Assembly: GCF_902806695.1 (NCBI RefSeq)
Contig: NZ_CADCXN010000060.1
Coordinates: 1 to 42,626, forward strand
Direction of reading: 5' to 3'
Origin: Candidatus Methylobacter favarea
Lineage (GTDB): Bacteria; Pseudomonadota; Gammaproteobacteria; Methylococcales; Methylomonadaceae
Length of the DNA: 42,626 nucleotides
Shown here in pieces: positions 34,125-42,499 of the stretch. The notes beneath the pieces were generated by a model. That model saw nothing but the letters and a program-made list of their open reading frames with translations, did no database searches and was not told the DNA's origin. Each line of letters begins with the position of its first letter. Position 1 is the stretch's first letter. The position numbers were made by a program, and so were the translations under genes.

Positions 34125-34610
34125 TCAGCCGCTGCAACAGGATGAAGTTGTTTTCTCGGCAGTAGGACAGCAGGCCGTGGTATTTTCGGGAGGACAGCAG
34201 GCAAAGGGATTTTCACCGTCCGACTGGGCACTTTCATCATTAAATGTGGGAATTCCGGTTAACGAATGGAAGGATTCCCAGGCAATGCCCTGCGGATCGG
34301 TGATCCAGTATTTATCAGAGCGCATATAGCAGCAAGCCGCCTGTTCCTGGGTTTCGACAGGACGTTGCGTAGCGTCCAGATGCTGTTTGATATCCTCCAG
34401 TTCCTGCTCGTCTTCGGCCTGGATGCCGAGGTGATCAAGCCCGAATTTGCTGCTGCGGTTGGAGATGGCGAAATTGATGCGCGGATCGTCCAGCAGCCAT
34501 TTCGCGTAATCTTCATGCCGTACCGTGGGTTCAGAGCCGAACAAGCTGCTGTAAAACTGAATGTTCTTCTCGAGGTTCTCTACCGCCAGATGGATGTGGA
34601 ATCTTTTCAT
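34125..34610 (-). CDS. arsI: ArsI/CadI-family dioxygenase (C-As lyase type)
   Basis: The protein has 161 residues of the vicinal-oxygen-chelate fold. Expected Fe(II) ligands are H7 (FHIHLAV), H60 (LDHLG) and E112 (WESFHS). C93 and C94 (QAACCYMRS) form the vicinal thiol pair that binds trivalent organoarsenicals in ArsI. The tail is rich in Cys pairs (FACCPPEN, TACCPTAE, SSCCSG), a feature of the CadI/ArsI group. ArsI splits the C-As bond of methylarsenite. CadI-type cadmium-induced proteins are close relatives, so substrate is inferred from the ars operon. The upstream operator matches that of arsR. Confidence 0.82.
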   Translation of the reverse strand: MKRFHIHLAVENLEKNIQFYSSLFGSEPTVRHEDYAKWLLDDPRINFAISNRSSKFGLDHLGIQAEDEQELEDIKQHLDATQRPVETQEQAACCYMRSDKYWITDPQGIAWESFHSLTGIPTFNDESAQSDGENPFACCPPENTTACCPTAEKTTSSCCSG

Positions 34611-34627
34611 GCTAATACCTTTAAATC

Positions 34628-34649
34628 GATATACGGATAACCGTATGTT
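34628..34649 (-). promoter_or_regulatory. ArsR operator upstream of arsI
   Basis: ATACGGATAACCGTAT (34631-34646) is a palindrome with 6-bp perfect arms, 20 bases upstream of the arsI start. Over 18 positions it matches the palindrome before arsR (shared pattern TATAYGGATAASCRTATR). It indicates separate repression of arsI by the same regulator. Confidence 0.65.
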
Positions 34650-34664
34650 TTAAGTTAAAATAAG

Positions 34665-35015
34665 TCAGCCGCAGGCTGCGGCTTCAGGACTGCATTGCCT
34701 GTTATGCAGGCGTTCCAGGTCTTTATTAAACTGACCGCTCTTATCGGCTGCCAGTAAGGCACTTTCCAGAATCGGAAAAGCCCAGTCGGGCAGTTTCGGG
34801 TTGATCCGGTAATAAACCCATTGCCCTTCACGACTGTCCTGCAACAAGCCGCATTGACGCAAGGGCGCCAGATGCCGCGAAATTTTAGGCTGGGATAGAT
34901 CCAGCGCTGCCGTTAACTCGCAGACGCAGAGCTTGCCTTCCTTTTGCAACAAGGTGATACAGCGCAAACGCGTATCATCAGATAAGCATTTAAAAAATTG
35001 GGCAGGCGTGAGCAT
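34665..35015 (-). CDS. arsR: ArsR-family arsenic-responsive repressor
   Basis: From ATG 35015 the protein has 116 residues. I prefer this start because the longer frame (ATG 35048) would place the start inside the operator. A winged helix-turn-helix contains LDLSQPKISRHLAPLRQCGL. C30 and C32 (KLCVCELTAALD) form the CVC metalloid site of E. coli-type ArsR. The C-terminus has more Cys (RQCSPEAAACG). It represses its own operon and releases DNA on binding arsenite. Confidence 0.9.
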   Translation of the reverse strand: MLTPAQFFKCLSDDTRLRCITLLQKEGKLCVCELTAALDLSQPKISRHLAPLRQCGLLQDSREGQWVYYRINPKLPDWAFPILESALLAADKSGQFNKDLERLHNRQCSPEAAACG

Positions 35016-35032
35016 GATTACTTGATTTATTA

Positions 35033-35052
35033 ATATATGGATAAGCATATAT
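35033..35052 (-). promoter_or_regulatory. ArsR operator upstream of arsR
   Basis: ATATATG (35033-35039) and CATATAT (35046-35052) are perfect arms around GATAAG, 18 bases upstream of the chosen arsR start. The core resembles the site before arsI, which supports autoregulation. Confidence 0.65.
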
Positions 35053-35233
35053 TCATCTAATCAGCCGGTCAAATTTTATTTTAGCGATTGCCTGATTTAA
35101 ACGGCAAAAATGATCGAATAGCGCCAGATCTAGATTCATAAAATCCCCACTGTATAGTGCAAACACTCACGGCTCCCAGATGAAACTCACCATTGCTAAT
35201 AATAGCCAGGCATCGTGCCGTTAGAGCCGCCCT

Positions 35234-38200
35234 TTAATCCGGACTAATAGGCTCAACTTCATTTAATTCCTGCTTTTCCAGATCCCGCATCCGTATGGGA
35301 GGATTAAATAAACGGTAGAGCACCGGTATTAGCAGGACTGTCATAACGGTAGCGCTAAAAAGCCCCCATACAATTACCGTAGCCAACGGGCGTTGCACAT
35401 CCGAGCCAAGTCCTGTAGCCAGCGACGCCGGAACCAGACCGAGAATAGCCACCAGCGAAGCGACCAGAATGGGCCGGATGCAGCGCACGGCTCCCTGCAC
35501 GATAGCCTGTTCCATTGCGGTTCCGGCAAGACGCAATTCAGTAATAGTCCGGACAATCAGCACGCCATTCATGATGGATACGCCGAAAACCGCAGCAAAG
35601 CCTACGCCCGAAGAAACATTCAAATTCATGCCGCGCAAGTAAAGCGCGGTTGCGCCTCCAACCAAGGCAAAAGGTATGGCCAACAGCAGAATAAGCGCAG
35701 CGCGCAGCGACCCGAAAGTGACCAGCAGGAGCAGAAATATGACGCCAATACTCGCCGGCACCAGTATTTTAAAATGCTGTCCGGCCCGCTCCAGATTTTC
35801 AAACATTCCCAGCCAGGCTACGCGATAGCCGCTGGGGACTTTGATTTCCTGTTTGAAAAGCTTTTGAGCTTCCGCCACGAATCCTCCCTGATCGCGGCCC
35901 GCAATATCGGTTCTTACGGTCAATCTGCGCCTGCCGTCATCCCGGGCAATCAAGGTCTGTCCATCGATAATTTCAATATGAGCAACCTGAGCCAGCGGAA
36001 TAGGAATGCCCTCGGAATTATAGACCGGCAAACGGCCGATAGCGGCAGGCGAGCGTAAATATTCCTGAGCGAAACGCGCGGCAATATCGATGCGCCGTTC
36101 GCCTTCAAACAGACTGCCGATAGGAGAGCCGCCGATAGCAATATCAATTAATTGAGTCACCTCTTCGACACTGACATTGTAGCGAGCGCACAAGGAACGA
36201 TCCGGCTTAATCACTAACTGCGGCTGCGGCCCTTCCTGTTCGATGCTGACATCCACAGCACCGGGCACCTTATCTAGTAATACCAAAGTCTGCCGGGCTA
36301 AGGTCAGTAAAACGCCAGAGTCGGCGCCGGAAAATTCCACTGCCAGATTGGCTGAAGTACCGTTGGCATCTTCGGTCACACTATCAATGATAGGCTGCGT
36401 GAAATTGAAACGGGTAGTCGGGAATTCAGCGCGAAACCGCCCGCCTAACGCGGCCACTAATTCCTGCTTGCGGCTAAACTGAACCCATTGGTCGCGCGGC
36501 TTGGGGCCGATTAACATTTCCAGCCGGCTGGGCGGAAAAGGGTCGGTGCCGCTGTCGCTGCGTCCGGCCTGCACAACGATAAAGTCCACGTCGGGGAAAT
36601 CCAGGGCGACTTCGCGCAGACGCTGACCGAATTTCGAAGTCTGCTGCAATGCCGTGCCTTCGGGAAAATTGGCCCGCACCCAGATTACGCCTTCGTCCAT
36701 ATAGGGCAGGAATTCTGTTCCCAGACGAGGAAGGATTAATACCAGAATGCCGATCAGCATTGCCATTGCTGCTGCCAGAGCAGGCCAGCGATAGCGCAGC
36801 AGAAACTCCAGCGCAGCGGAGTAATGAGGATATAGCCAGGTCAATACCGGGTTTTCCCAGTCGCGGTAGCCTTTTCTGAACAACAGACTTGACAGAACCG
36901 GCACGACAAAAAGCGCAAATAGCATCGCCCCGATTAATGCAAACAGAATGGTTAAAGCCATTGGCCGAAACAGCAGGCCCTCAATATGCGTGAGGGTAAG
37001 CAAAGGCAAAAAAGCGCCTACGATCATCAGTATTGAAAAAAATACGGAGCGCTCCACTTCAAGAGAAGCAGCCAATACTGTTTTAGTAAAATTGTTGTTA
37101 GCGTTTTCACGGGTCGCGTCATGCAGACGATGGGCAATGTTTTCGGCGAGGATAACCGAGCCGTCAACGATGATGCCAAAATCGATAGCGCCGATTGACA
37201 GCAGACCAATCGGAATGCCGAAAGCATTCATCATTACCAGCGCGAACAATAGCGAAAAAGGAATGGTCAATGCCACCAATAACGCCATAGAGGGACGTCC
37301 CAAAAAAAACAGCAATACCGCAGTGACCAGTGACACTCCCAAAAGCACACTATGGCCAACTGTATGCAAGGTAGCATCAACCAGTAAAGAGCGGTCGTAA
37401 AAAGGCATAATTTTGACACCCTGCGGCAAATCAACCTGATTCAATTCAGCAATGACTGTTTTTACATTATTCAACACCTCGGAGGGATTTTCTCCCCTGC
37501 GCATTAAAACTATGCCTTCAATAGTCTCGTTTTTACGATCTTTGCTCAAAATACCGGCCGGCACTTTGGATGCGATTTCGACATCTGCGACATCATGCAC
37601 ATAAATGGGCGTACCCCCGAAGGAGCGAATAAAGATATTGCCGATTTCGGCTACATCCTGCAAAGCACCTCGCCCGCGAATGACAAATGACATGCTGCCG
37701 CGCGATAAAACGCTGCCGCCCGCCGTTTCATTATTAGACTGTATGGCATCGACAACATCGTTCAGGGACAGTCCGAAACGCTGCAGCTGGGATGGGTTCA
37801 TCAGAACGGCATATAACTTTTCGTAGCCGCCGAAATTTGACACATCGGCGACGCCGGCTGCGCGCAATAGTCGGGGAATAGCCACCCAGTCATTGATAGA
37901 TCGAAGTTCTATCAGATCATAGCGGCCATCCGATACCAATTCATAACGCAATATCTCGCCATAGGCCGTTGCCAGAGGACCCAGTTCGGCAGATGCGCCG
38001 GCAGGCAAATTAATACTGGCAAGCTTTTCCTCTACGCGCTGCCTGGCCCAATATTTTTCAACGCCTTCTTCGAAGATAAGCTGCACCACAGATAAACCGA
38101 AAATTGTCCGGGAACGAATCTTTTCCACTTTGGGCACATTGCGCATTACAATTTCCACCGGGACTGTTACCTGGCGTTCCACTTCTTCAGGCGCGCGGCC

Positions 38201-38362
38201 GGGATAGATCGTAATTATCTGAACCATCTGCGAAGAAATATCCGGATAGGCGTCAATCTGCATACGCGAAAACGACCACAGACCCAGAATAATAACAATG
38301 ACTGCGCCGCCTGCTACAGTCCGGCGGTAATGCATCGATTTGTTCAGCAGTTGCGGTATCAT
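35234..38362 (-). CDS. czcA: Heavy-metal RND efflux pump, inner membrane subunit (CzcA/CusA type)
   Basis: The protein has 1042 residues with the two-repeat RND layout: 12 membrane segments and two large periplasmic loops. The helix-4 motif DFGIIVDGSVILAEN is the heavy-metal (HME) signature, distinct from multidrug pumps. Other blocks: YPDISSQMVQIITIYPGRAP at the start, LVRMRRGEN-like loop IVLMRRGENPSEVLNNVKTV and, in the second half, VSSGVGFAAVFGVSIMNGVL. It uses the proton gradient to export divalent or monovalent metal ions. Which metal cannot be decided here; the gene symbol marks the family only. Its ATG overlaps the stop of the adaptor gene (ATGA). Confidence 0.85.
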   Translation of the reverse strand: MIPQLLNKSMHYRRTVAGGAVIVIILGLWSFSRMQIDAYPDISSQMVQIITIYPGRAPEEVERQVTVPVEIVMRNVPKVEKIRSRTIFGLSVVQLIFEEGVEKYWARQRVEEKLASINLPAGASAELGPLATAYGEILRYELVSDGRYDLIELRSINDWVAIPRLLRAAGVADVSNFGGYEKLYAVLMNPSQLQRFGLSLNDVVDAIQSNNETAGGSVLSRGSMSFVIRGRGALQDVAEIGNIFIRSFGGTPIYVHDVADVEIASKVPAGILSKDRKNETIEGIVLMRRGENPSEVLNNVKTVIAELNQVDLPQGVKIMPFYDRSLLVDATLHTVGHSVLLGVSLVTAVLLFFLGRPSMALLVALTIPFSLLFALVMMNAFGIPIGLLSIGAIDFGIIVDGSVILAENIAHRLHDATRENANNNFTKTVLAASLEVERSVFFSILMIVGAFLPLLTLTHIEGLLFRPMALTILFALIGAMLFALFVVPVLSSLLFRKGYRDWENPVLTWLYPHYSAALEFLLRYRWPALAAAMAMLIGILVLILPRLGTEFLPYMDEGVIWVRANFPEGTALQQTSKFGQRLREVALDFPDVDFIVVQAGRSDSGTDPFPPSRLEMLIGPKPRDQWVQFSRKQELVAALGGRFRAEFPTTRFNFTQPIIDSVTEDANGTSANLAVEFSGADSGVLLTLARQTLVLLDKVPGAVDVSIEQEGPQPQLVIKPDRSLCARYNVSVEEVTQLIDIAIGGSPIGSLFEGERRIDIAARFAQEYLRSPAAIGRLPVYNSEGIPIPLAQVAHIEIIDGQTLIARDDGRRRLTVRTDIAGRDQGGFVAEAQKLFKQEIKVPSGYRVAWLGMFENLERAGQHFKILVPASIGVIFLLLLVTFGSLRAALILLLAIPFALVGGATALYLRGMNLNVSSGVGFAAVFGVSIMNGVLIVRTITELRLAGTAMEQAIVQGAVRCIRPILVASLVAILGLVPASLATGLGSDVQRPLATVIVWGLFSATVMTVLLIPVLYRLFNPPIRMRDLEKQELNEVEPISPD

Positions 38363-39531
38363 TGTTTTAAACCCGGTGCCTGGTTTTTGGCGCCGGCGGT
38401 ATCCTTTTGAAGGGCCTGGACAAGCATCGGCTTTAGCAGTATCGCGCCATTGCCAATAATGCGTTCATTGCCTTGCAGACCTTTGAGAATTTCAACGCGG
38501 TCATTAATATTCTCACCAACCTCAACCTGGGTAATACGCCATAATCCCGGACCGGCACTAATCAGGACAAAATCGGTATTTTCACTGTGAAGAACGCCAT
38601 CGGTCGGAACCAGTATGGCCGCCCGGGGATCCGTGCCCAAGCCGATTTCCGCATACATGCCCGGTTTAAACTGATCATCTTTATCATTTAACTCAAAAAA
38701 TACCCGCAATGTATGCCGTTGAGCGGATAAGGTAGGCGCCAGGCTTCTTACCTTGCCCGTGAATTTTTCATCCGGAATCCCGTAAAATTGAGCTATACAG
38801 GATTGCCCTATCGCTACCAGGCTAATTCTTAGCTCAGGCACATCAGCCATAATTAATGATATGCCCGAAGACGAGCTTTCCAGAAGAAGAGGATCAACTC
38901 CTTCCTGCAACAGCTTTCGCTCCAAAGCCGCGCGGCTGCGCGTAGCTACAGTTAACGCCGTTTCTGCTTCGTATACGGCTTTTTGACCTTCCAGTTGAAC
39001 CTGAAGCAAATTGGCCTCAGCTGCAGTCAGATCCCGGATTGCTTCTGTGCCGGTGGCAACCAGTTTCCTGAGCCGGTCAACAGCCAGTTTTTGCGAATTA
39101 AGCTGGGCGGCAGTTAATTCGCGGATTTTTATCAGACGCCTGGCATTAAATTCCTTTTCGGCGCGTGCTCTTTGCCAATCCGCATAGACGCCTGAAAGCT
39201 CGATGCTGTTAAATTGCCAACGATCTTCCATGGGCCCTGAACCTTGAGGAAGGCGGGCGACAACAGCTCCCGCTACAGTGAGTAAAGGCGTGGTGATTTG
39301 TTCTTTTTGTACGGCCGATATGCTGAGTTTTTGTTCCAGAAGACTGCCTGTTTTGACGGCAATAATACGGGGAGCAACCAGTTCTACCACGGCTGTTGTA
39401 TCGGCTTTCTGCGGAACGGCTGCGACTTGTCGCCCGGCCGCCAAAAAAGCGGGAATTGACATGACGGCAAGTAATCGCATCCACAAGGGACATTGCGGGT
39501 AAAAAACCCTGAAGGAAAGCAGATAAGTCAT
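38359..39531 (-). CDS. czcB: RND efflux periplasmic adaptor (CzcB/CusB type)
   Basis: The protein has 390 residues. A hydrophobic signal follows an internal Met (LWMRLLAVMSIPAFLAAG), so ATG 39480 is an alternative start, though the upstream ATG overlaps the previous stop (ATGA), as coupled genes do. A helical hairpin (QRARAEKEFNARRLIKIREL, then LTAAEANLLQVQLEGQKAVY) lies between lipoyl-like halves, and a beta-barrel contains SCIAQFYGIPDEKFTGKVRS and KPGMYAEIGLG. It bridges the pump and the outer membrane channel. No His-rich N-terminal metal site is seen. Confidence 0.85.
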   Translation of the reverse strand: MTYLLSFRVFYPQCPLWMRLLAVMSIPAFLAAGRQVAAVPQKADTTAVVELVAPRIIAVKTGSLLEQKLSISAVQKEQITTPLLTVAGAVVARLPQGSGPMEDRWQFNSIELSGVYADWQRARAEKEFNARRLIKIRELTAAQLNSQKLAVDRLRKLVATGTEAIRDLTAAEANLLQVQLEGQKAVYEAETALTVATRSRAALERKLLQEGVDPLLLESSSSGISLIMADVPELRISLVAIGQSCIAQFYGIPDEKFTGKVRSLAPTLSAQRHTLRVFFELNDKDDQFKPGMYAEIGLGTDPRAAILVPTDGVLHSENTDFVLISAGPGLWRITQVEVGENINDRVEILKGLQGNERIIGNGAILLKPMLVQALQKDTAGAKNQAPGLKQ

Positions 39532-40937
39532 CGTACTACTTCTTTGCCGATTACAGCGTTGAGTTGATGCAAAGAATGCCAGTAGCTGGATCGTCCGCTA
39601 ATATGCACCCGGTAAGTTTCCAGATAAGTCCGCTGGGCATCCAGTACTTCCAAAAGGCTTTTACCGCCCAGTTCGTAAGCCTGACTGATTTTATCCCGTA
39701 CATTTTTGGCTGCATCCAGCTGTCCGGGATCATCAGTTGTCAGGAATTGATACGAAGATGCAAACGCCTTAACGGCTTGATCGATTTCCGCGCGCAGATC
39801 CACAAGCTGGGCCTGGATATTCAACTGGGACTGAACATGCAGCGATTTTGCTTTGGCAATATTTCCCTGATTGCGATCAAAAATCGGAACGCTGACATTC
39901 ACGCCAACTCCCCATGAATTTGCATCAGGGAAGCCAATAGCCTGTTGCTGAAATTGCCGGGCGTATAGAACGGATGGCGTAACTTCAGGATAGGCTTTTC
40001 TTTGTTCCAGCTTAATATCGGCATTGGCCTTATCCAGTTGCCGGTGCAGGGAAATCAGATCAGGTCTGTTTTCCTCCGCGAGATCAAATGCGGTTTCAGT
40101 CGCTATTGGTTTAGCCGGCTTAATAACTTCCAGCGTGCCTTGAATATTAATGGGAATATTACCTGCAATCCCTATCAGCGACCGCAGTCGATTAAGCGCC
40201 CCAGCCAAATTAAGTTCTTGCGTGCGCACTTCGCGGCGACTGCTGAAAAGAGAGAGCCGGATGCGATCGGCCTCAATCGTGCCCACTCCTCCCAGAGCCA
40301 CGCGCTTAAGAATAATCTGCTCCATCCTGTTAAGGTTGTTTTGATTTTCATGCGCAAGCGCCAACATGGCCTGCGCTTCAAGAACATCGTAAAACGCGGA
40401 AATAGCCGCTGCTATCCGAAGCCGTACGATATTGGAAAAATCCGCGGCTGCAATGTCGACACCATACCGCCGGGATGTAATTGCCGCTGCCCGTTTGCCA
40501 AACAGGAACCAGTCAATCGGCATGGCCACATCAAAATCAAACTGCGGCGGCCCTCCCTGCCGGTTTACGGTAAAGGGCCGGTCCAAAGGCAGTAACTGCA
40601 CATCGGTGTTGGCTTGCGGGTTCGGGACAAGGCCGGCCGTGAGCAGATCGGCTTCCGCCTGGGTAATATTCTCAAAGGCAGCCCCGATGCGCGGATCGGC
40701 CTTTAAAGCTGTTTGAATGATTTGATTTAAGGTTAATCTCTTTGGCTTTGCTAGCGTTTCGGAAAGGGATATAGAAGTATTTTCCTCATCAGATAATGAA
40801 TCCGGCGGCAGAGAATTTATCGCCGGCAATCTGGATTCCTGCATGTATAAAGATAACGGCGTCGGCTTATATTCCTGAGTCGCGCAACCGCTTAACAGCA
40901 AAAAAATAAAAGCTGCCTTAAAATAAGAATTAATCAT
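39528..40937 (-). CDS. czcC: RND efflux outer membrane channel (CzcC/TolC family lipoprotein)
   Basis: The protein has 469 residues. The start is a lipoprotein signal with the lipobox LLSGC (Cys at about 18), followed by LTLNQIIQTALKADPRIGAA, the first outer membrane efflux protein repeat. Long helices with heptads (NRMEQIILKRVALGGVGTIE; DLRAEIDQAVKAFASSYQFL) form the tunnel, and YELGGKSLLEVLDAQRTYLE is the typical late motif. It is the first gene of the czcCBA-like operon. Confidence 0.87.
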   Translation of the reverse strand: MINSYFKAAFIFLLLSGCATQEYKPTPLSLYMQESRLPAINSLPPDSLSDEENTSISLSETLAKPKRLTLNQIIQTALKADPRIGAAFENITQAEADLLTAGLVPNPQANTDVQLLPLDRPFTVNRQGGPPQFDFDVAMPIDWFLFGKRAAAITSRRYGVDIAAADFSNIVRLRIAAAISAFYDVLEAQAMLALAHENQNNLNRMEQIILKRVALGGVGTIEADRIRLSLFSSRREVRTQELNLAGALNRLRSLIGIAGNIPINIQGTLEVIKPAKPIATETAFDLAEENRPDLISLHRQLDKANADIKLEQRKAYPEVTPSVLYARQFQQQAIGFPDANSWGVGVNVSVPIFDRNQGNIAKAKSLHVQSQLNIQAQLVDLRAEIDQAVKAFASSYQFLTTDDPGQLDAAKNVRDKISQAYELGGKSLLEVLDAQRTYLETYRVHISGRSSYWHSLHQLNAVIGKEVVR

Positions 40938-41389
40938 TAACGAAAAAATATATTGGAACTCGTTTATATTACCAATATCTGGTTTATCTTTTTATAAGGA
41001 GTTTAAATCTTACCGTCGGCAATCCTGTTAAAATCCTACCAGGAATTGATGAGTCTTTTATGAATCCGCTACATGCCAAGGGGACACCCACGCTTCTTAT
41101 ATGAACGGGTATTTAAGCAATTTATACGCCATAAAAAATTTTACTGTAACCAAGAGCAAAATCAGGCATTGATACTGAGCAAATGGAATTTAACACCCGG
41201 TAATGAATATTTAGGGTTCATATAGGCACTTCAACGCGGTTCATTTCAACCATTTGTTTGCCAACTTATAAATGTTACCTAAAGCTGCGTGCAATCCTGT
41301 ACTATTTGACACTCCCTTCGCAAGCGATCACTTTCCGCGCAAACCGGCTATTAAAAATATCATGCCTTTCAATCCAAAACAGCAGAAAC
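40938..41389. other. Intergenic region upstream of the RND operon
   Basis: No intact gene is visible. ATATTGG (40950-40956) and CCAATAT (40972-40978) form a 7-bp inverted repeat 13 bases upstream of the RND operon start; it could be a regulator site or part of the leader. Short frames further on (from 41272) lead into the receiver-domain remnant. Confidence 0.4.
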
Positions 41390-41698
41390 AATTTGTTATA
41401 TTAATCGCCAGCTGTAATAAAATTAACAGTGTGTCGCTGGCAATCAGTTGGAGCACAGAAATTATTATCTGATTTTGATGAAGGAGCAAAATGAGTTTTC
41501 AAGGGTGATAAAACCATTTACTTCAATTTATCAGTCTTGAATTGCCCTGTAAACGGCCTTGAATTTATCAAGCTAACAACAAGCTTCGAGTGTATAAACA
41601 ACAAAACGACTATTATTGCCTTAGGTAATACGGCAGAGAATTTTCATCAATGTATAGCCTGTGTTGATAAATATAGAGTCTGCCCCTATCGGCAATAA
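41390..41698 (+). pseudogene. Receiver (REC) domain remnant
   Basis: Two pieces in different frames look like parts of one response-regulator receiver domain. About 41392-41472 reads FVILIASCNKINSVSLAIS, comparable with the first strand ILIVEDNKIN; the acidic residues are lost. From 41549 to the stop at 41696-41698 the frame reads VNGLEFIKL, then KTTIIALGNTAENFHQCIAC and VDKYRVCP, comparable with MNGLEFI, PIIALTANA and GMDDYLVKP. The phospho-accepting Asp region is missing. It lies directly upstream of the Hpt gene, so the original was probably a REC-Hpt or hybrid sensor kinase of BarA type. Confidence 0.55.
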
Positions 41699-41727
41699 AG
41701 CTCAATGAACTTAGCAGTCTGTAACAA

Positions 41728-42108
41728 ATGACCAATAAAACCGCAGAGGCAATGGCTTATATCCAGATAATCCTGAATAAAACCAAAAACAACAGGAACC
41801 TGACTTTGACTGTTTTCAAAAAACTTTTCGAAGAACTTCCCTTGCAAGTGAGCATTATCAAAAAGGCGCTGAAAAATAAGCACTATGCACTTGCCCAACA
41901 AACCACTCATAAACTGCACGGATCAGCAAGCTTTTGCGGCTTCATGGACATTCAAAATGCCGCCCATGCCCTGGAAAACTGTTTAATAAACAAAAACTAT
42001 AAAGCAATTGACCAGAATTTCCTGTTATTACAACAAGCTGTTTTAATTCTTGCTCGTCATCAAAGCGCCATAATGGACATTTTAAATCAGGGTGAATCTA
42101 TAAATTAA
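41728..42108 (+). CDS. Hpt-domain phosphotransfer protein, probably the tail of a decayed hybrid kinase
   Basis: The protein has 126 residues. THKLHGSASFCGF holds the phospho-accepting His (H61) in the pattern of BarA/GacS-type Hpt domains, with the usual helices before (FKKLFEELPLQVSIIKKALK) and after (AAHALENCL). An independent Hpt protein would carry phosphate between a hybrid kinase and a response regulator. The receiver remnant before it suggests that this is the surviving C-terminal part of a larger gene. I see no clear ribosome-binding site before ATG 41728. Confidence 0.65.
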   Translation: MTNKTAEAMAYIQIILNKTKNNRNLTLTVFKKLFEELPLQVSIIKKALKNKHYALAQQTTHKLHGSASFCGFMDIQNAAHALENCLINKNYKAIDQNFLLLQQAVLILARHQSAIMDILNQGESIN

Positions 42109-42349
42109 AACCCCTTTTAGTTGCTGGTTATTGCAATATATCAAACTTGATTGCGCTTTTAATTAATGTAATCGTAATTTAGCGAGGCTTCAAAGGGCTC
42201 TAATCGATCCATTCATTCTTGTTATATTTTGAAAAAATAACGAGTGGTTGAGTTGCTTACATACGCATCCAGTTGTGAGTTAAATCTGTTGCTCATCTTT
42301 TTCTTGATTGTAATGACAGGCATCTAATATAGGGTACAGTGTTCTGTGT
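42109..42349. other. AT-rich intergenic stretch after the Hpt gene
   Basis: No gene, RNA or convincing terminator is recognised between the Hpt stop and the gene fragment that follows on the minus strand. Confidence 0.4.
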
Positions 42350-42490
42350 TCAATATTTGGCGTTGCCCGAGCCTTCTTCACTGGCGAGCTTCCATTCTTC
42401 ATTCTGCGTCAGCAACTTTATCGACTCCTGAAAGGTATTTTCGAGACGTTTATGGATTGGCTTGCTGAAGTAAAACTCGCATAGTTGAAC
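42350..42490 (-). pseudogene. 3' fragment of an unidentified gene next to the IS110-family element
   Basis: A minus-strand frame ends at TGA 42350-42352 and reads FYFSKPIHKRLENTFQESIK, then LLTQNEEWKLASEEGSGNAK, before it. It has a natural composition, but its upstream part is lost: in-frame stop at about 42496, no start codon. It looks like the last 40-45 residues of a protein whose 5' part was displaced when the IS110-type element inserted. A periplasmic solute-binding protein is possible, but I do not recognise it firmly. Confidence 0.35.
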
Positions 42491-42499
42491 TCCTCATTG

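Noticed and set aside
35393-36058. 221-codon plus-strand frame inside the RND pump gene
   Set aside because: Antisense shadow of a well-conserved gene, with no recognisable domain.
40002-40595. 197-codon plus-strand frame inside the outer membrane channel gene
   Set aside because: Antisense shadow; the minus-strand TolC-like protein is complete.
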